DNA of 64,000 nucleotides from Solibaculum_A intestinale (GCF_040096205.1 NZ_JBBMFD010000005.1:62001-126000); one strand, 5' to 3'. Positions 17,624 through 26,746 are shown, counted from the first letter of the stretch. Program-made: numbers and translations. The notes: generated from the letters alone by a model not told the origin.

Positions 17624-18853
17624 ATGCCGAAAGAAACAGAAAATTTAGAAGCAACCGGGGAATTCACGGAACAGCCTGAACTCCCGGCCGCTGAAACGGA
17701 GGAAGCAGATGGACAGACAGACGCCGCGTGGGAGCCGGTTTCAGAAAACGCCGAGGATCCTCCCGCCGAAGCCATGGAAGCGCCCAAGCCGAAACGCACC
17801 CGCCGCAAAAAAGCGGCTGTTGAGGAAACCGATCATGTACCCGCCCCTGAAGCACCGGAGGCCGCACCCACAGAGGAAACCCTGCCGGCCAGTGAAGAGC
17901 CGGCCGCTGGGTCCCCTGTTTCAAAACCAGATCCCGCGCCGCCGCGTTCCTCGCCAATCCTGACACTGGAGGCGGGAACCGATGTGGAAACCGAAGAAAG
18001 CCTTGCGGATATTGTCTGGCATGAAATCCACAATGCCTACCGCACCCGGCGGATGCTGACCGGGAGGCTGGGAGGCCTGGAGCAGACGGACAGCGGGAAG
18101 ACCGTCGCTGTGGCGGATTACAAGGGTTTCCGCATTGTAATCCCATTGAAAGAGATGGTGATGGGGTATCAGAACAATCTCACCGGGGACGAATATACGG
18201 CGATGATCGTGCGGCAGCACAAGCTGTTAAGCCGGATGCTGGGCGCGGAAATCGACTTCGTTGTAAAGGGGATTGATTCCAAAACCCGCAGCGTTGTCGC
18301 CAGCCGCAAGGAGGCCATGCTGAAAAAGCGCAAAATCTTCTACATGGACACTGACGACGCCGGGGAATACCGTATTTATGACGGCCGGATTGTCCAGGCA
18401 AGGATAATCGCCGTCAGCGAAAAGGCGGTCCGCATCGAAGCGTTTGGCGTGGAAACCACTGTGATGGCGCGCGATTTGTCCTGGGACTGGATCGGCGACG
18501 CCCGCGAACGCTTTTCGGTAGGCGGACAGGTACTGGCGCGTATCCTCAGCGTAAAGCGGGAGGATATCGAGCATATTTCCATCAAAGCGGACGTCCGAAG
18601 CGTATCCGGCGCAAGGCAGGACAATCTCCGCCTGTGCCGGGTCCAGGGCAAGTATGCCGGGAACGTTACCGACGTCCACAAGGGCGTGGTGTATATCCGG
18701 CTTGCCAACGGAGTCAACGCCATTGCTCATTCCTGCTACGACCGCCGCCGTCCCGGGAAAAAGGACGACGTCAGCTTTGTCGTTACCGGCATTGATGAGG
18801 AGCGCGGCGTGGCTATGGGGATCATTACCCGTATTATCCGCCAAAATCTTTAA
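17624..18853 (+). CDS. S1-domain-like protein with acidic low-complexity N-terminus
   Basis: 409 residues; AGGAGG lies 7 bases before the ATG. The first 120 residues are low complexity, rich in Glu, Pro and Ala with one basic patch (KPKRTRRKKAAVEE). From about 130 on there are two or three beta-barrel-like repeats of S1/OB character: RIVQARIIAVSEKAVRIEAF, then FSVGGQVLARILSVK, then YAGNVTDVHKGVVYIRLANG with a basic end (CYDRRRPGKKD). S1 domains bind single-stranded RNA or DNA. An S1-like protein directly behind the coupling protein is common in Clostridia elements, but its role is unknown to me. Confidence 0.72.
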   Translation: MPKETENLEATGEFTEQPELPAAETEEADGQTDAAWEPVSENAEDPPAEAMEAPKPKRTRRKKAAVEETDHVPAPEAPEAAPTEETLPASEEPAAGSPVSKPDPAPPRSSPILTLEAGTDVETEESLADIVWHEIHNAYRTRRMLTGRLGGLEQTDSGKTVAVADYKGFRIVIPLKEMVMGYQNNLTGDEYTAMIVRQHKLLSRMLGAEIDFVVKGIDSKTRSVVASRKEAMLKKRKIFYMDTDDAGEYRIYDGRIVQARIIAVSEKAVRIEAFGVETTVMARDLSWDWIGDARERFSVGGQVLARILSVKREDIEHISIKADVRSVSGARQDNLRLCRVQGKYAGNVTDVHKGVVYIRLANGVNAIAHSCYDRRRPGKKDDVSFVVTGIDEERGVAMGIITRIIRQNL

Positions 18854-18856
18854 TTG

Positions 18857-18886
18857 TTGAAAAACGGCGGCGTTTGGTCGTATTAT
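18857..18886 (+). promoter_or_regulatory. Promoter of the lipoprotein gene
   Basis: TTGAAA (18857-18862), 18-base spacer, TATTAT (18881-18886), continuing ATAAG. The -10 surroundings (GTCGTATTATATAAG) nearly match those before the partition gene at 43639. Confidence 0.5.
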
Positions 18887-18928
18887 ATAAGCAAAGACGA
18901 AAAATTCCATAGTTGGGAGGGATGCTCC

Positions 18929-19693
18929 ATGCGTAAAATCCTCTTCGTCTTGCTTGCCGCTTTGCTGGCGGCCATGACAGGCTGCCGGTCAGAGGCGCCG
19001 CCGGACGCCGCCGTTTCTTCTTCACTGCTGGATTCAGCGGGAACAGCCTCCGGCACGTCTTCCGTGGCGCCCAGCCGGAGCGAGAGTGCTTTGCCGGAGG
19101 GGCCGTCCGCTTCAAGCAGCGGCAGTTCCCCCATCCAGTCTCCCGGATCTGCGGAGGGCCGGGCCCCTTCCAGCCGGCCGGGTACGGCTTCCAGGGAAGC
19201 CGCCGCGTCTTCGGAGCAAAAGCCGCCGGCCACACCGGAACAAACCAATCCGCCGGAAAGCGCCGGCAGCGCTTCGTCCGCGCCTGCTCCATCAAGCACA
19301 CAGCCGGCGCCGTCCCCAGAAGAGGAAACTCCAGCGCCGGAACCGGAAGCATCTGAGCAGCCCGCGCCGGCAAAAAGCATTTACGATTTCCCCTTCGATA
19401 TCGAACAAATCAAGGCGGAAATGGTACAAATCGGGGAAACTGAAATGGGCTGGGCCCATCGGGTGCAGTATCAGGATGGAACATTGATAACCCCGGACAA
19501 CTCTTCGTGGGGTACAGTTGTCGTTGGAAATCAAAATATACAGGGGGAACGGCTGAAAACACAGCTTTATGATTTAGTGACGCTTTACACAGATGAATAT
19601 ATGGAAAGCTGCGGAGGAAATCCGATTACCTCTTTTACCATCTATATTGAACCAATGGAAAACGGAGCGTATGTATTCTATTTACTTTACTGA
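18929..19693 (+). CDS. Secreted lipoprotein
   Basis: 254 residues. The ATG at 18929 is chosen because GGGAGG (18915-18920) lies 8 bases upstream and the signal peptide begins there. A lipobox, AAMTGC, places the lipidated Cys at residue 19. A Ser/Pro/Glu-rich spacer of about 130 residues, typical of wall-crossing linkers, leads to a compact C-terminal domain of about 105 residues with mixed beta structure. I do not recognise that domain. It sits between the transfer genes and the adhesin gene and may be a surface partner of either. Confidence 0.75.
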   Translation: MRKILFVLLAALLAAMTGCRSEAPPDAAVSSSLLDSAGTASGTSSVAPSRSESALPEGPSASSSGSSPIQSPGSAEGRAPSSRPGTASREAAASSEQKPPATPEQTNPPESAGSASSAPAPSSTQPAPSPEEETPAPEPEASEQPAPAKSIYDFPFDIEQIKAEMVQIGETEMGWAHRVQYQDGTLITPDNSSWGTVVVGNQNIQGERLKTQLYDLVTLYTDEYMESCGGNPITSFTIYIEPMENGAYVFYLLY

Positions 19694-19714
19694 AAATTAA
19701 ATATCTGCAACAAA

Positions 19715-19745
19715 GGACATTCCGATTAAGGGATGTCCTTTTTGT
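19715..19745 (+). terminator. Terminator after the lipoprotein gene
   Basis: GGACAT (19715-19720) pairs with ATGTCC (19733-19738), extended by flanking AA/TT, then a T-run. The in-frame ATG at 19733 lies inside this stem, which argues against it as the adhesin start. Confidence 0.75.
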
Positions 19746-19768
19746 TTAGAAAGGAAGGTTTTTTGCCT

Positions 19769-22700
19769 ATGAAGAAAAGCATCTCAGCCAAAGGGAAAAA
19801 ACTAATGGCGGTGCTGCTGACTGTTGTTATGCTGATAGCGGCAGTCCCTTTAAACGCTTTCGCATTTGACTATGCCAGTGGTGAAAAAGTATTAGCCCGT
19901 GTAGGTCGGCAGTTTGTGGGCTATGACGGTTCCAAGGTCTACAGCAACCCGGACGATTACGCCCTGCGCTACCGTTCCGACGGCAGCACCTATTTCCAGG
20001 CGTATGGCGGTTCGGCCGCCCGCGGGCATCTGTATCTCTACACACAGTTCAATACAGACGAACAGTGGGTTTACTGTATTGAGTATGGCGTGGACTTTGG
20101 AAGCGGACAGAACTATATTTCTGAGAATGGAAATAATTCAGATTATTTTATGAATCTTCCTATTGTTGCCCGAGATGGTATTCGTCTGGCGCTGGCAAAC
20201 GGCTGGCAGCCGGGGAAAGCCCTTCCCATTTCCGGAATCAATGACGACGACTTTTTCTACGCCACCCAGGCAATTATCTGGGAGTACCAGCAGGGGCTGC
20301 GGAAAAGCCCCACGAAACTGGTGGACAACGGCCCGATCAAAGCCGACCAGTTCTACAAGGCCATCAAGGGGACAAGCTACGAAAGGGCCTATCAGTGGAT
20401 TTTACAGCAGATGTCCAAACATGCGACTGTCCCCAGTTTCTCCAGCACAGACAGAGAAGATGCGCCGACGTATGAACTGAAATACGACAGTTCCACGAAA
20501 AAGTACAGCCTCACTCTGACAGACAGCAACAATATCGGCGTCGATCTGGAAAAAGTCGGCGGCGGGGATGTGAGCGTTACCCGGAAGGGGAACCAATACA
20601 CCTTTACCTCAACCGAAATCATTCAAAATCCAGTTCTCTTTGAGTATAAGAAAAATATTGCGCTTCCCAATAACCCACTTCTTTTATGGGGAACGCCGGG
20701 CTATCAAACAATGGTAACCGGCCTGGATGACCCGGTCCGGTTCTATGTAAACATCAAAACCGAAGCGTTCGGCAGCGTCAAGCTGGTAAAAACCAGCGAG
20801 GACGGAAAGGTGGAAGATATCCCGTTCCACATTTCCGGGGAAGGCGTCGATCAGGATATCCGCACCCAGGCGGACGGGACCTTCCTGCTGGAAAACCTGC
20901 GGCCGGGCGTTTATGAAGTAACCGAGCTGACGGAGGATAAATATGAGCCGCAGGCAACCAAACGGGTGACGGTTCTTCCGGGCCAAACGAGCACTGTGAC
21001 CTTCAGCAATACCCTCAAGCGCGGGGATTTGACCGTTACCAAAACCGCTGAGGACGGCTTTGTGGAGGATAAGACATTCCATTTGTATGGTACCAGCCTG
21101 TCCGGTTTGGCGGTGGATGAATATGCAGTAACCGATGAGCGCGGCGTCGCCACCTTCGAGGATGTTTTGATCTCCGGCGATACGCCTTACACGCTGGAAG
21201 AAGTCGGAGTTGAGGAAAAATATATGGTGCCGGAAGCACAGCAGGCCGCGATTGAATGGAATAAGGTAACGCACAAGTCGTTCGACAATGTACTGAAAAA
21301 ATGGCGTGCCACTCTGACGAAATCCGATATGGAAACGGGTACGGCCCAGGGCGACGCCGGCCTGGAAAACGCCGAATACGGCGTATACAAAGGCGGGCAG
21401 CTGGTGGGCAGTTATTTTACCGGGCCGAACGGTGAATTTACAACGGATTGGTATGTCTGCGGCGATGATTGGACCATCAAGGAGATAGAACCCAGCGAGG
21501 GCTACCTGCTGAACCCGGAGGTTTACCATGTCGGTGCGGAACCGGAGCTGTACGAACTGGAATACAACGAAATCGCGGTGGACGCGGGTGAACAGGTGAT
21601 CAAGGGCCGCGTGGCGGTCCTGAAGCACAGCGACGACGGTTCCACAGGGGTTGAGACGCCGGAGCAGGGCGCGGAGTTCCAGTTGTTCCTGCGTGATGCC
21701 GGCTCCTATGAAAACGCGGAAGAAACCGAACGGGATATCCTGATTTGCGATGAATACGGATATGCGGAAAGCAAAGACTTCCCATACGGCTGGTACCGGC
21801 TTCATCAGACAAAAGCCGGCGTACCAGGGACCGAGTTTATCAAGGATATTGACATTTTCATCTCCGAAGACAGGCAGGTCTACCGGTATCTGCTGAACAA
21901 CGCGCAGTTTGAAAGCCGCGTTAAGGTTGTCAAAAAGGACGCTGAAACCGGAAATACGGTGCCGCTGGCCGGACATGGCTATGAACTGTACGATCCGGAA
22001 GGCAATCAAATCACCATGACGATTACCTACCCGGAAATCCAGGAAATCAGCACCTTCTACACTGGGGAGGACGGCACGCTGATTACCCCTCTCAGCCTGC
22101 CCTACGGCAAAGGCTATTCGCTGGTTGAAGTGGAAACGGTGGAGCCCTATGTGCTGGACTCTACCCCGGTATATTTCAACATTGTGCAGGAAGACGCCAG
22201 TGAAGAGGACGGCGTGACCGTCGTTGTGGTAGAAAAAGAGAATATGCCGCAGAAGGGTACCATTTCTCTTTACAAGGATGGCGAAGTGTTTTCGAGCGTT
22301 TCCACCGCCGGCGGCGAAGACAGCCCGCTGCTCTATCAGCCGGTTTATGACAAGTCCGGACTGGAGGGCGGCGTGTATGATGTGGTCGCTACCGAAGATG
22401 TGATTTCCGGCGGCGTGCTCCGTCACCACAAAGGCGATACGGTAACTACTCTTACCACTGGACCGGACGGCTGGGCAACCAGCGAGCCGCTTTACCTATC
22501 CACCTATCAGATTTTTGAACGAAAAGCGCCCTACGGCATGACGCTCAATCCGAACCCGATTACGGTCACACTGAGCTATGCCGGCCAGCATGTGGAAATC
22601 ACCACTGCTGAGGCGCATATTACGAACGAGCGGCAGCGGGTAGAAATTGACCTGCAAAAGATTCTGGAACAGGACGAAATCTTCGGGCTTGGCATGAATG

Positions 22701-23770
22701 GCGAAATCCGGCACGTTGCCTGGGGGCTGTATGCCGCTGAGGATCTGACGGCCGCGGATGGCAGCACTATCCCGGCGGACGGCCTTTTAGAGATTGTTTA
22801 CTGCGATGAAAACGGCAAGGCGGCTTTCCAAACGGACGTGCCTGTGGATTCCAAACTGTATGTCAAGGAATACGCCACCGATAGCCACTATATCATTTCC
22901 GATGAAAAGTATCCCGTTGAATTTGCCTACCAGGGACAGGATACGGCAGTTATCCATATCAGCGTGAACGACGGTGAGGCGATTGAAAATGAGCTGATTC
23001 GTGGGGACATCTACGGCTTAAAGGTCAGCGAGGACGGCGAAGGGATTGCCGGTGCGGTCTTTGGATTGTTTGCCCCGGATGAAACCGAGTTTACGGAAGA
23101 AACCGCTTTCATGACTGCTGAATCCGACGAATCGGGTGAATTCGCCTTTTTGAACGTCCCCTTTGGCGACTGGGTCATCAAGGAATTATCCTGCCCGCCG
23201 CAATTTGTCCTCTCCGGCGAATTGTTCCAGGTGACGGTAAGCGAGCAAGATCAGCGTATTGAGATCGAGGCGGTCAACAAATGGATTACCGGCTCGGTTC
23301 AGACTACCAAGGTGGACGCGGCATATCCGGAAAACCGCCTGTCTGGCGCACTGTTCGGGATTTATCTGGATGTCAACGGGAACAAGGTTTTTGATAAAGG
23401 CGTCGATACCTTCGTGGAACACCTGGAGGAAACCGAAACAGGCGTCTACCGGCTGGATGGGCTGAGATATAACGGGTACTTTCTCTACGAGGAGAGCAGC
23501 CCGGAGGGATTTGTCAAGGATGACCGCTACTATTACTTTGAAATCAGCGAAAACGGCCAGGTTGTCCTAATTGAAAACGAGGCCGGCGTTGGCTTTATCA
23601 ACCAGCCGGTCACACCGGAACAGCCGGAGGAACCGGAAGAACCGACCGAACCGCCTAAAACCGGAGACACGTCAAATCTCTGGCTGTGGGTAGGGGCCGC
23701 TTCCGCTTCCCTGGGGATCATTATCCTCGTGTGTATTAAAAAACGCAAAAAACAGACGCTTTCCAAGTAA
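19769..23770 (+). CDS. Thioester-domain and Cna-B repeat surface adhesin with PPKTG anchor
   Basis: 1,333 residues. The start at 19769 has AAAGGAAGG upstream and opens a signal peptide (residues 1-32, ending NAFA). Residues about 85-250 form a thioester domain: the Cys is in WVYCIEYG (103) and the Gln in YATQAIIW (167), the pair that forms an internal thioester in Gram-positive adhesins such as Cpa. About nine SpaA/Cna-B-type beta repeats follow; several begin with the pattern VxKxxEDG or VxLxKxDxE. The C-terminus has PPKTGDTS, a membrane helix and the tail KKRKKQTLSK, a sortase sorting signal with P in place of the usual L. It is wall-anchored and could bind host or partner cells covalently. 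No sortase gene lies in the window. A terminator follows. Confidence 0.94.
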   Translation: MKKSISAKGKKLMAVLLTVVMLIAAVPLNAFAFDYASGEKVLARVGRQFVGYDGSKVYSNPDDYALRYRSDGSTYFQAYGGSAARGHLYLYTQFNTDEQWVYCIEYGVDFGSGQNYISENGNNSDYFMNLPIVARDGIRLALANGWQPGKALPISGINDDDFFYATQAIIWEYQQGLRKSPTKLVDNGPIKADQFYKAIKGTSYERAYQWILQQMSKHATVPSFSSTDREDAPTYELKYDSSTKKYSLTLTDSNNIGVDLEKVGGGDVSVTRKGNQYTFTSTEIIQNPVLFEYKKNIALPNNPLLLWGTPGYQTMVTGLDDPVRFYVNIKTEAFGSVKLVKTSEDGKVEDIPFHISGEGVDQDIRTQADGTFLLENLRPGVYEVTELTEDKYEPQATKRVTVLPGQTSTVTFSNTLKRGDLTVTKTAEDGFVEDKTFHLYGTSLSGLAVDEYAVTDERGVATFEDVLISGDTPYTLEEVGVEEKYMVPEAQQAAIEWNKVTHKSFDNVLKKWRATLTKSDMETGTAQGDAGLENAEYGVYKGGQLVGSYFTGPNGEFTTDWYVCGDDWTIKEIEPSEGYLLNPEVYHVGAEPELYELEYNEIAVDAGEQVIKGRVAVLKHSDDGSTGVETPEQGAEFQLFLRDAGSYENAEETERDILICDEYGYAESKDFPYGWYRLHQTKAGVPGTEFIKDIDIFISEDRQVYRYLLNNAQFESRVKVVKKDAETGNTVPLAGHGYELYDPEGNQITMTITYPEIQEISTFYTGEDGTLITPLSLPYGKGYSLVEVETVEPYVLDSTPVYFNIVQEDASEEDGVTVVVVEKENMPQKGTISLYKDGEVFSSVSTAGGEDSPLLYQPVYDKSGLEGGVYDVVATEDVISGGVLRHHKGDTVTTLTTGPDGWATSEPLYLSTYQIFERKAPYGMTLNPNPITVTLSYAGQHVEITTAEAHITNERQRVEIDLQKILEQDEIFGLGMNGEIRHVAWGLYAAEDLTAADGSTIPADGLLEIVYCDENGKAAFQTDVPVDSKLYVKEYATDSHYIISDEKYPVEFAYQGQDTAVIHISVNDGEAIENELIRGDIYGLKVSEDGEGIAGAVFGLFAPDETEFTEETAFMTAESDESGEFAFLNVPFGDWVIKELSCPPQFVLSGELFQVTVSEQDQRIEIEAVNKWITGSVQTTKVDAAYPENRLSGALFGIYLDVNGNKVFDKGVDTFVEHLEETETGVYRLDGLRYNGYFLYEESSPEGFVKDDRYYYFEISENGQVVLIENEAGVGFINQPVTPEQPEEPEEPTEPPKTGDTSNLWLWVGAASASLGIIILVCIKKRKKQTLSK

Positions 23771-23784
23771 GCGGCAGAAGGACG

Positions 23785-23823
23785 CCGGGGCATTCCAAAC
23801 GGGGTGTCCCGGTTTCTTCTTTT
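23785..23823 (+). terminator. Terminator after the adhesin gene
   Basis: CCGGGGCATTCC (23785-23796) pairs with GGGGTGTCCCGG (23801-23812) around an AAAC loop, then TTTCTTCTTTT. Confidence 0.8.
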
Positions 23824-23844
23824 CCCCTTGAAAGTGCCTGCTGG

Positions 23845-23982
23845 GGGGATCTTTAAAGAAAAAAGGGATAATAATAGTAGGAGGTATTTTTTGCACATGC
23901 TTGTCGATAGAGATGCCCTGAAAGGGGCGCCAAGGGGATCTTTGGAAAAAAATCGAATAATAATAGTAGAGGGTATTTTTTT
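23845..23982 (+). repeat. Two 49-bp imperfect direct repeats, 89 bp apart
   Basis: Copies at 23845-23893 and 23934-23982 share GGGGATCTTT, an A-run, ATAATAATAGTAG, then (A/G)GGTATTTTTT. Each copy ends in a Shine-Dalgarno-like AGGAGG or AGAGGG. The first copy supplies the ribosome binding site of a 37-codon frame and the second is translated as part of it. Confidence 0.7.
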
Positions 23983-24010
23983 ACCCGTCCTAAAATTGGA
24001 GGGAAAATGA
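23897..24010 (+). CDS. Short 37-residue leader ORF coupled to the next gene
   Basis: The ATG at 23897 has AGGAGG about 11 bases upstream, and the frame ends in a TGA overlapping the next ATG (ATGA at 24007-24010). The peptide begins MLVDRDALKGAPRGSLEKNR and has no membrane segment. The coupled overlap and the ribosome site favour translation, perhaps as a leader that controls the gene at 24007. The duplicated upstream sequence could also have created it by chance. Confidence 0.4.
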   Translation: MLVDRDALKGAPRGSLEKNRIIIVEGIFLPVLKLEGK

Positions 24011-24342
24011 ACAATCAGATTTTACAGCTGTATGCATTTCTCCAGGCGTCCCGCGGCAACTGGCGGAATGCCATATGGATCGAATGTAAATTTTGCTTAT
24101 ATAAGAACCAGCAGTGCGATGAGTATTTGCTGGCGGCTGACCGGAACGGCGCCCCGCTTGTCTTTTCCGTGGAGCAGTTCCGGCGGCTCACAGGAGATAC
24201 GCCGGTCAAAGACGAATGTATAGCTGTTTTGAGCGAACAGGCTTTTGAAGAGCTGTATTCCTCCTGGCTTCTTTGGCACATAGACTGGCTGAAAGACTGC
24301 CGCCTGCGCCAGCTGGCGCAAGGCAAAGAGCCCGCGCTTTAA
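24007..24342 (+). CDS. Hypothetical protein, 111 residues
   Basis: Starts with ATG inside the stop of the leader frame; GGAGGG lies 5 bases upstream. It is a soluble, mostly helical protein with a Cys-containing IECKFCLY near residue 25 and an aromatic-rich C-terminus (SSWLLWHIDWLKDCRLRQL). I recognise no family. It heads a run of small genes of regulatory character. Confidence 0.65.
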   Translation: MNNQILQLYAFLQASRGNWRNAIWIECKFCLYKNQQCDEYLLAADRNGAPLVFSVEQFRRLTGDTPVKDECIAVLSEQAFEELYSSWLLWHIDWLKDCRLRQLAQGKEPAL

Positions 24343-24385
24343 TGCGCGTTAAATCCGTATTCAAACCGTATTGGAGGTGATATTT

Positions 24386-24787
24386 TTGAAAAAAGTACAA
24401 ATCCGATGCCCTTACTGCGGGGCGAAAGCCACGCTGCGTCCCTCAAGCGCGGTCTATGGGGACGCGGCAAAAACAGACGGCTTTCTCTATGTTTGCGACC
24501 GGTACCCGAAATGCGACGCCTACGTCGCAGCCCACCGAAAATCCAGGCTCCCGATGGGAACCTTAGCCAATGGAGATTTGCGGCATAAGCGTATCGAGGC
24601 CCACAAAGCGTTCGACTGGATGTGGAAAAGCGGGCTGATGTCAAAGCGGCAGGCCTACAAATGGATGCAGGCCAAGCTGGGGTTAAGCGAAGAACAGGCG
24701 CATATCGCCAAGTTTGGAGAGTACATGTGCGGCCAGCTGATCGATGCCTGTGCGCAGGCATACGACAATATCCGGGCGGCGGCATGA
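24386..24787 (+). CDS. Zinc-finger protein, DUF3268-like
   Basis: 133 residues. A TTG start at 24386 is chosen because GGAGGTGAT (24373-24381) lies just upstream. Residues 8-45 hold CPYCG and later CDRYPKCDAYV, a four-Cys zinc site of the type in DUF3268 zinc-finger proteins found in phages and conjugative elements. The helical C-terminal part (about 65-133) contains MSKRQAYKWMQAKLGLSEEQ. It probably binds nucleic acid. The stop overlaps the ATG of a short frame (24784-24852) that runs into the next gene. Confidence 0.75.
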   Translation: MKKVQIRCPYCGAKATLRPSSAVYGDAAKTDGFLYVCDRYPKCDAYVAAHRKSRLPMGTLANGDLRHKRIEAHKAFDWMWKSGLMSKRQAYKWMQAKLGLSEEQAHIAKFGEYMCGQLIDACAQAYDNIRAAA

Positions 24788-24826
24788 AATACGAGGAGGC
24801 GCAAAAAATGGGGAGTGTGAAAGAGT

Positions 24827-25441
24827 ATGGGCGGAAGGACAGTCCTGAATGACAGCCAGCGCCGGTTGGCAGAACAGCATTTGAACATTGTATCCCGGGT
24901 TATCTGCCGGTACATCATCGTCAATGAAACATTGTTTGGTTTTGAATATGACGACATTTACCAGGAGGGATGTATATGGCTGTGCAAAGCGGCGGCCAGT
25001 TTCCGGCCGGAACTGCGGGTTCCGTTTGACGCATATGCGGAAAAGGTAGTCGCCAACGGACTTCGTACATACTGCCGGTTAATGTACGGGAGGCAAAAGC
25101 GGGGCTGCTGCATTCCTTTGGACGCCGATTTGAATATCACGCGGCTTATTTTAGAGCAAGCCCCGTCCCCCGCGTATCATCAGGAAGAGGAACTGCTCGC
25201 TCAAATGGACGCCGCGCGGCTCCTGCACCATATGAAGCGGGAGTACAGCGGTACAGCACGGCTTGGCATTGAGGCGATTGAACTGAAACTAAAAGGGTAT
25301 TCGGGAAAAGAAATTGCGGATATGTACGGCGTCAAACCCAATCTGGTAGGCGCATGGATTTCAAGGGCAAAGCAGAAATTGCGGAAAAACCAGGTATTTG
25401 TTTTATGGATGGAAACTTATACGGGACAAGCCGCTTCGTAA
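24827..25441 (+). CDS. Sigma-70-like factor
   Basis: 204 residues. Region 2-like sequence is at about 14-85 (LAEQHLNIVSRVICRY, then EYDDIYQEGCIWLCKAAASF, the DxxQEG signature of region 2). Region 4-like sequence is at about 135-190 (IELKLKGYSGKEIADMYGV, then WISRAKQKLRKN). It lacks region 3, as do ECF-type and element-borne sigma factors. It may direct RNA polymerase to element promoters. The ATG at 24827 has GGGGAG at a long spacing of 12. Confidence 0.78.
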   Translation: MGGRTVLNDSQRRLAEQHLNIVSRVICRYIIVNETLFGFEYDDIYQEGCIWLCKAAASFRPELRVPFDAYAEKVVANGLRTYCRLMYGRQKRGCCIPLDADLNITRLILEQAPSPAYHQEEELLAQMDAARLLHHMKREYSGTARLGIEAIELKLKGYSGKEIADMYGVKPNLVGAWISRAKQKLRKNQVFVLWMETYTGQAAS

Positions 25442-25465
25442 AAGAGTATGGAAAGGGTGTTGTTT

Positions 25466-26155
25466 ATGACCAGGTTATTTACAGCTGTAGGCCGCCTTCA
25501 TATTGAAGGACACGGAAAGGACGGGAAGATTCCTGTTGTGATTTTAAAGAACCGGGAGTACATACTGGATATCCAGGAATTTGTGCTGTGGTCGGCGTTG
25601 AATTGGAGAATCCTTCGTCCCGGACAGGTTCAGAATTTGTATTGGGAAAAAGAACAGGAAACCGGATTTTGCTCCTCCCGCAGCTTTGACGACTGCATGA
25701 GCCGGCTGACCCAGCGCGGTCTCGTTGCTGAAGGCAGCGGAGAAACAGACGAGCAGGCGCTGTACCGGCTGCTGTCCGATTTATATATCATGCCGATTTC
25801 GGAAAATCCGTTTCTCCGCCTTTGTTCTTTTTTCCGGCTGTGCGTGTTTGGAAACGTACCCTACTCCGCGGCGAAAAAGATACTGCGCAGGGATAAGCGC
25901 ACCGCCGATGAAAAGAAGGTAATCCGCCTTGCCAGACAGGCTCTCCTGTCTACGGCGGAGATCGTCAAGTGCTTTGAACGGAATAAGCTGGATTTTTGCT
26001 GTGAGGAAGAGCTTCTGGATACTTTGTATTACGATGAATTTACTACCAGCGATAACATAGCGGACATGGTATCCTGCCTGCCGGAGTGCCGGTCTGTTAT
26101 ACGTTCTGTGGCAAATCTTTATCTGCGCAGGCAAATCATTTTTGAGAGGATATGA
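25466..26155 (+). CDS. Hypothetical protein
   Basis: 229 residues from the ATG at 25466, preferred because GGAAAGGGTG lies just upstream; an ATG at 25448 would add six residues. It is soluble and helical after a short N-terminal beta region (LFTAVGRLHIEGHG). The middle (QRGLVAEGSGETDEQALYRL) resembles the wing of a winged-helix domain, and a basic stretch (AAKKILRRDKRTADEKK) follows. No family recognised. Its end overlaps the next start by four bases, so the two genes are coupled. Confidence 0.65.
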   Translation: MTRLFTAVGRLHIEGHGKDGKIPVVILKNREYILDIQEFVLWSALNWRILRPGQVQNLYWEKEQETGFCSSRSFDDCMSRLTQRGLVAEGSGETDEQALYRLLSDLYIMPISENPFLRLCSFFRLCVFGNVPYSAAKKILRRDKRTADEKKVIRLARQALLSTAEIVKCFERNKLDFCCEEELLDTLYYDEFTTSDNIADMVSCLPECRSVIRSVANLYLRRQIIFERI

Positions 26156-26643
26156 GAATGGAGAAAATTCTGAATGCTCCGGCGCCTCTGCGGCGCCGGC
26201 TTATACTCACGGTACTGCTGGGGATTGCCTGCCTTTTGGTCGGGCTTGCCATGTTCCTGTTTTCCAAAGACAGGATCATGCTGCTGTTAAGCGCCGCAGT
26301 CTGTATCCTCAGCTTTTGCAGGGCATACGCCTTTTACCAGGCTGTCAGCCGAAAAGAATATGAAGTGGTGGAGGGTACTTGTGTCGGCGTCGTTCCAAAG
26401 CCTTTGCGCAAATACCGGAAAATCCGGATTATGGACGACGAAGGCAACGAATCCGCCCTTCTGCTGGGCAAGCATTCCAAAATCCAGATCGGCTTCCGTT
26501 ACCGCTTTTATTTCAAAAAGACGCAGCGGCTGACATTGGGAAGCGAGTATTTTGACTCCGCCCTTTCTTCCGACTGCTTTCTGGGATATGAAGAGTTGGG
26601 AGAACTGGGGAACCCTCCTGAGTCGCCAGAAAAGGCGGATTGA
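26152..26643 (+). CDS. Small membrane protein with cytosolic beta domain
   Basis: 163 residues. Two membrane helices at about 19-39 and 43-62 are followed by a soluble domain of about 100 residues with beta strands (YEVVEGTCVGVVPKPLRK, RIMDDEGNESALLL). The domain resembles the small OB-like extension of YvaD/NfeD-type membrane proteins, but I cannot assign it. Starts at 26152 or 26158 are both possible. A hairpin at its 3' end overlaps the next promoter. Confidence 0.65.
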   Translation: MRMEKILNAPAPLRRRLILTVLLGIACLLVGLAMFLFSKDRIMLLLSAAVCILSFCRAYAFYQAVSRKEYEVVEGTCVGVVPKPLRKYRKIRIMDDEGNESALLLGKHSKIQIGFRYRFYFKKTQRLTLGSEYFDSALSSDCFLGYEELGELGNPPESPEKAD

Positions 26644-26679
26644 GATTTCTTTCTATGTTCATTGACAGGCCGCCTTTTT
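26631..26679 (+). terminator. Long-loop terminator overlapping the AbiE promoter
   Basis: AAAAGGCGG (26631-26639) pairs with CCGCCTTTTT (26670-26679) across a 30-base loop. The loop contains the -35 box of the downstream promoter. Confidence 0.45.
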
Positions 26680-26721
26680 GATGATATAATAATTGCATAA
26701 TAAAAGACTATATTTTGCATA
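26662..26721 (+). promoter_or_regulatory. Consensus promoter of the AbiE operon with repeat pair
   Basis: Perfect TTGACA (26662-26667), 17-base spacer, perfect TATAAT (26685-26690). TTGCATA occurs at 26693-26699 and 26715-26721, 22 bp apart, overlapping the predicted start site. This is where an autorepressing antitoxin would bind. Confidence 0.8.
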
Positions 26722-26746
26722 TAATATATCAAAAGGAGGTGCGGCG

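Noticed and set aside
20684..22429. 581-codon minus-strand frame
   Set aside because: It lies opposite the repeat region of the adhesin; long antisense frames are expected there from codon bias.
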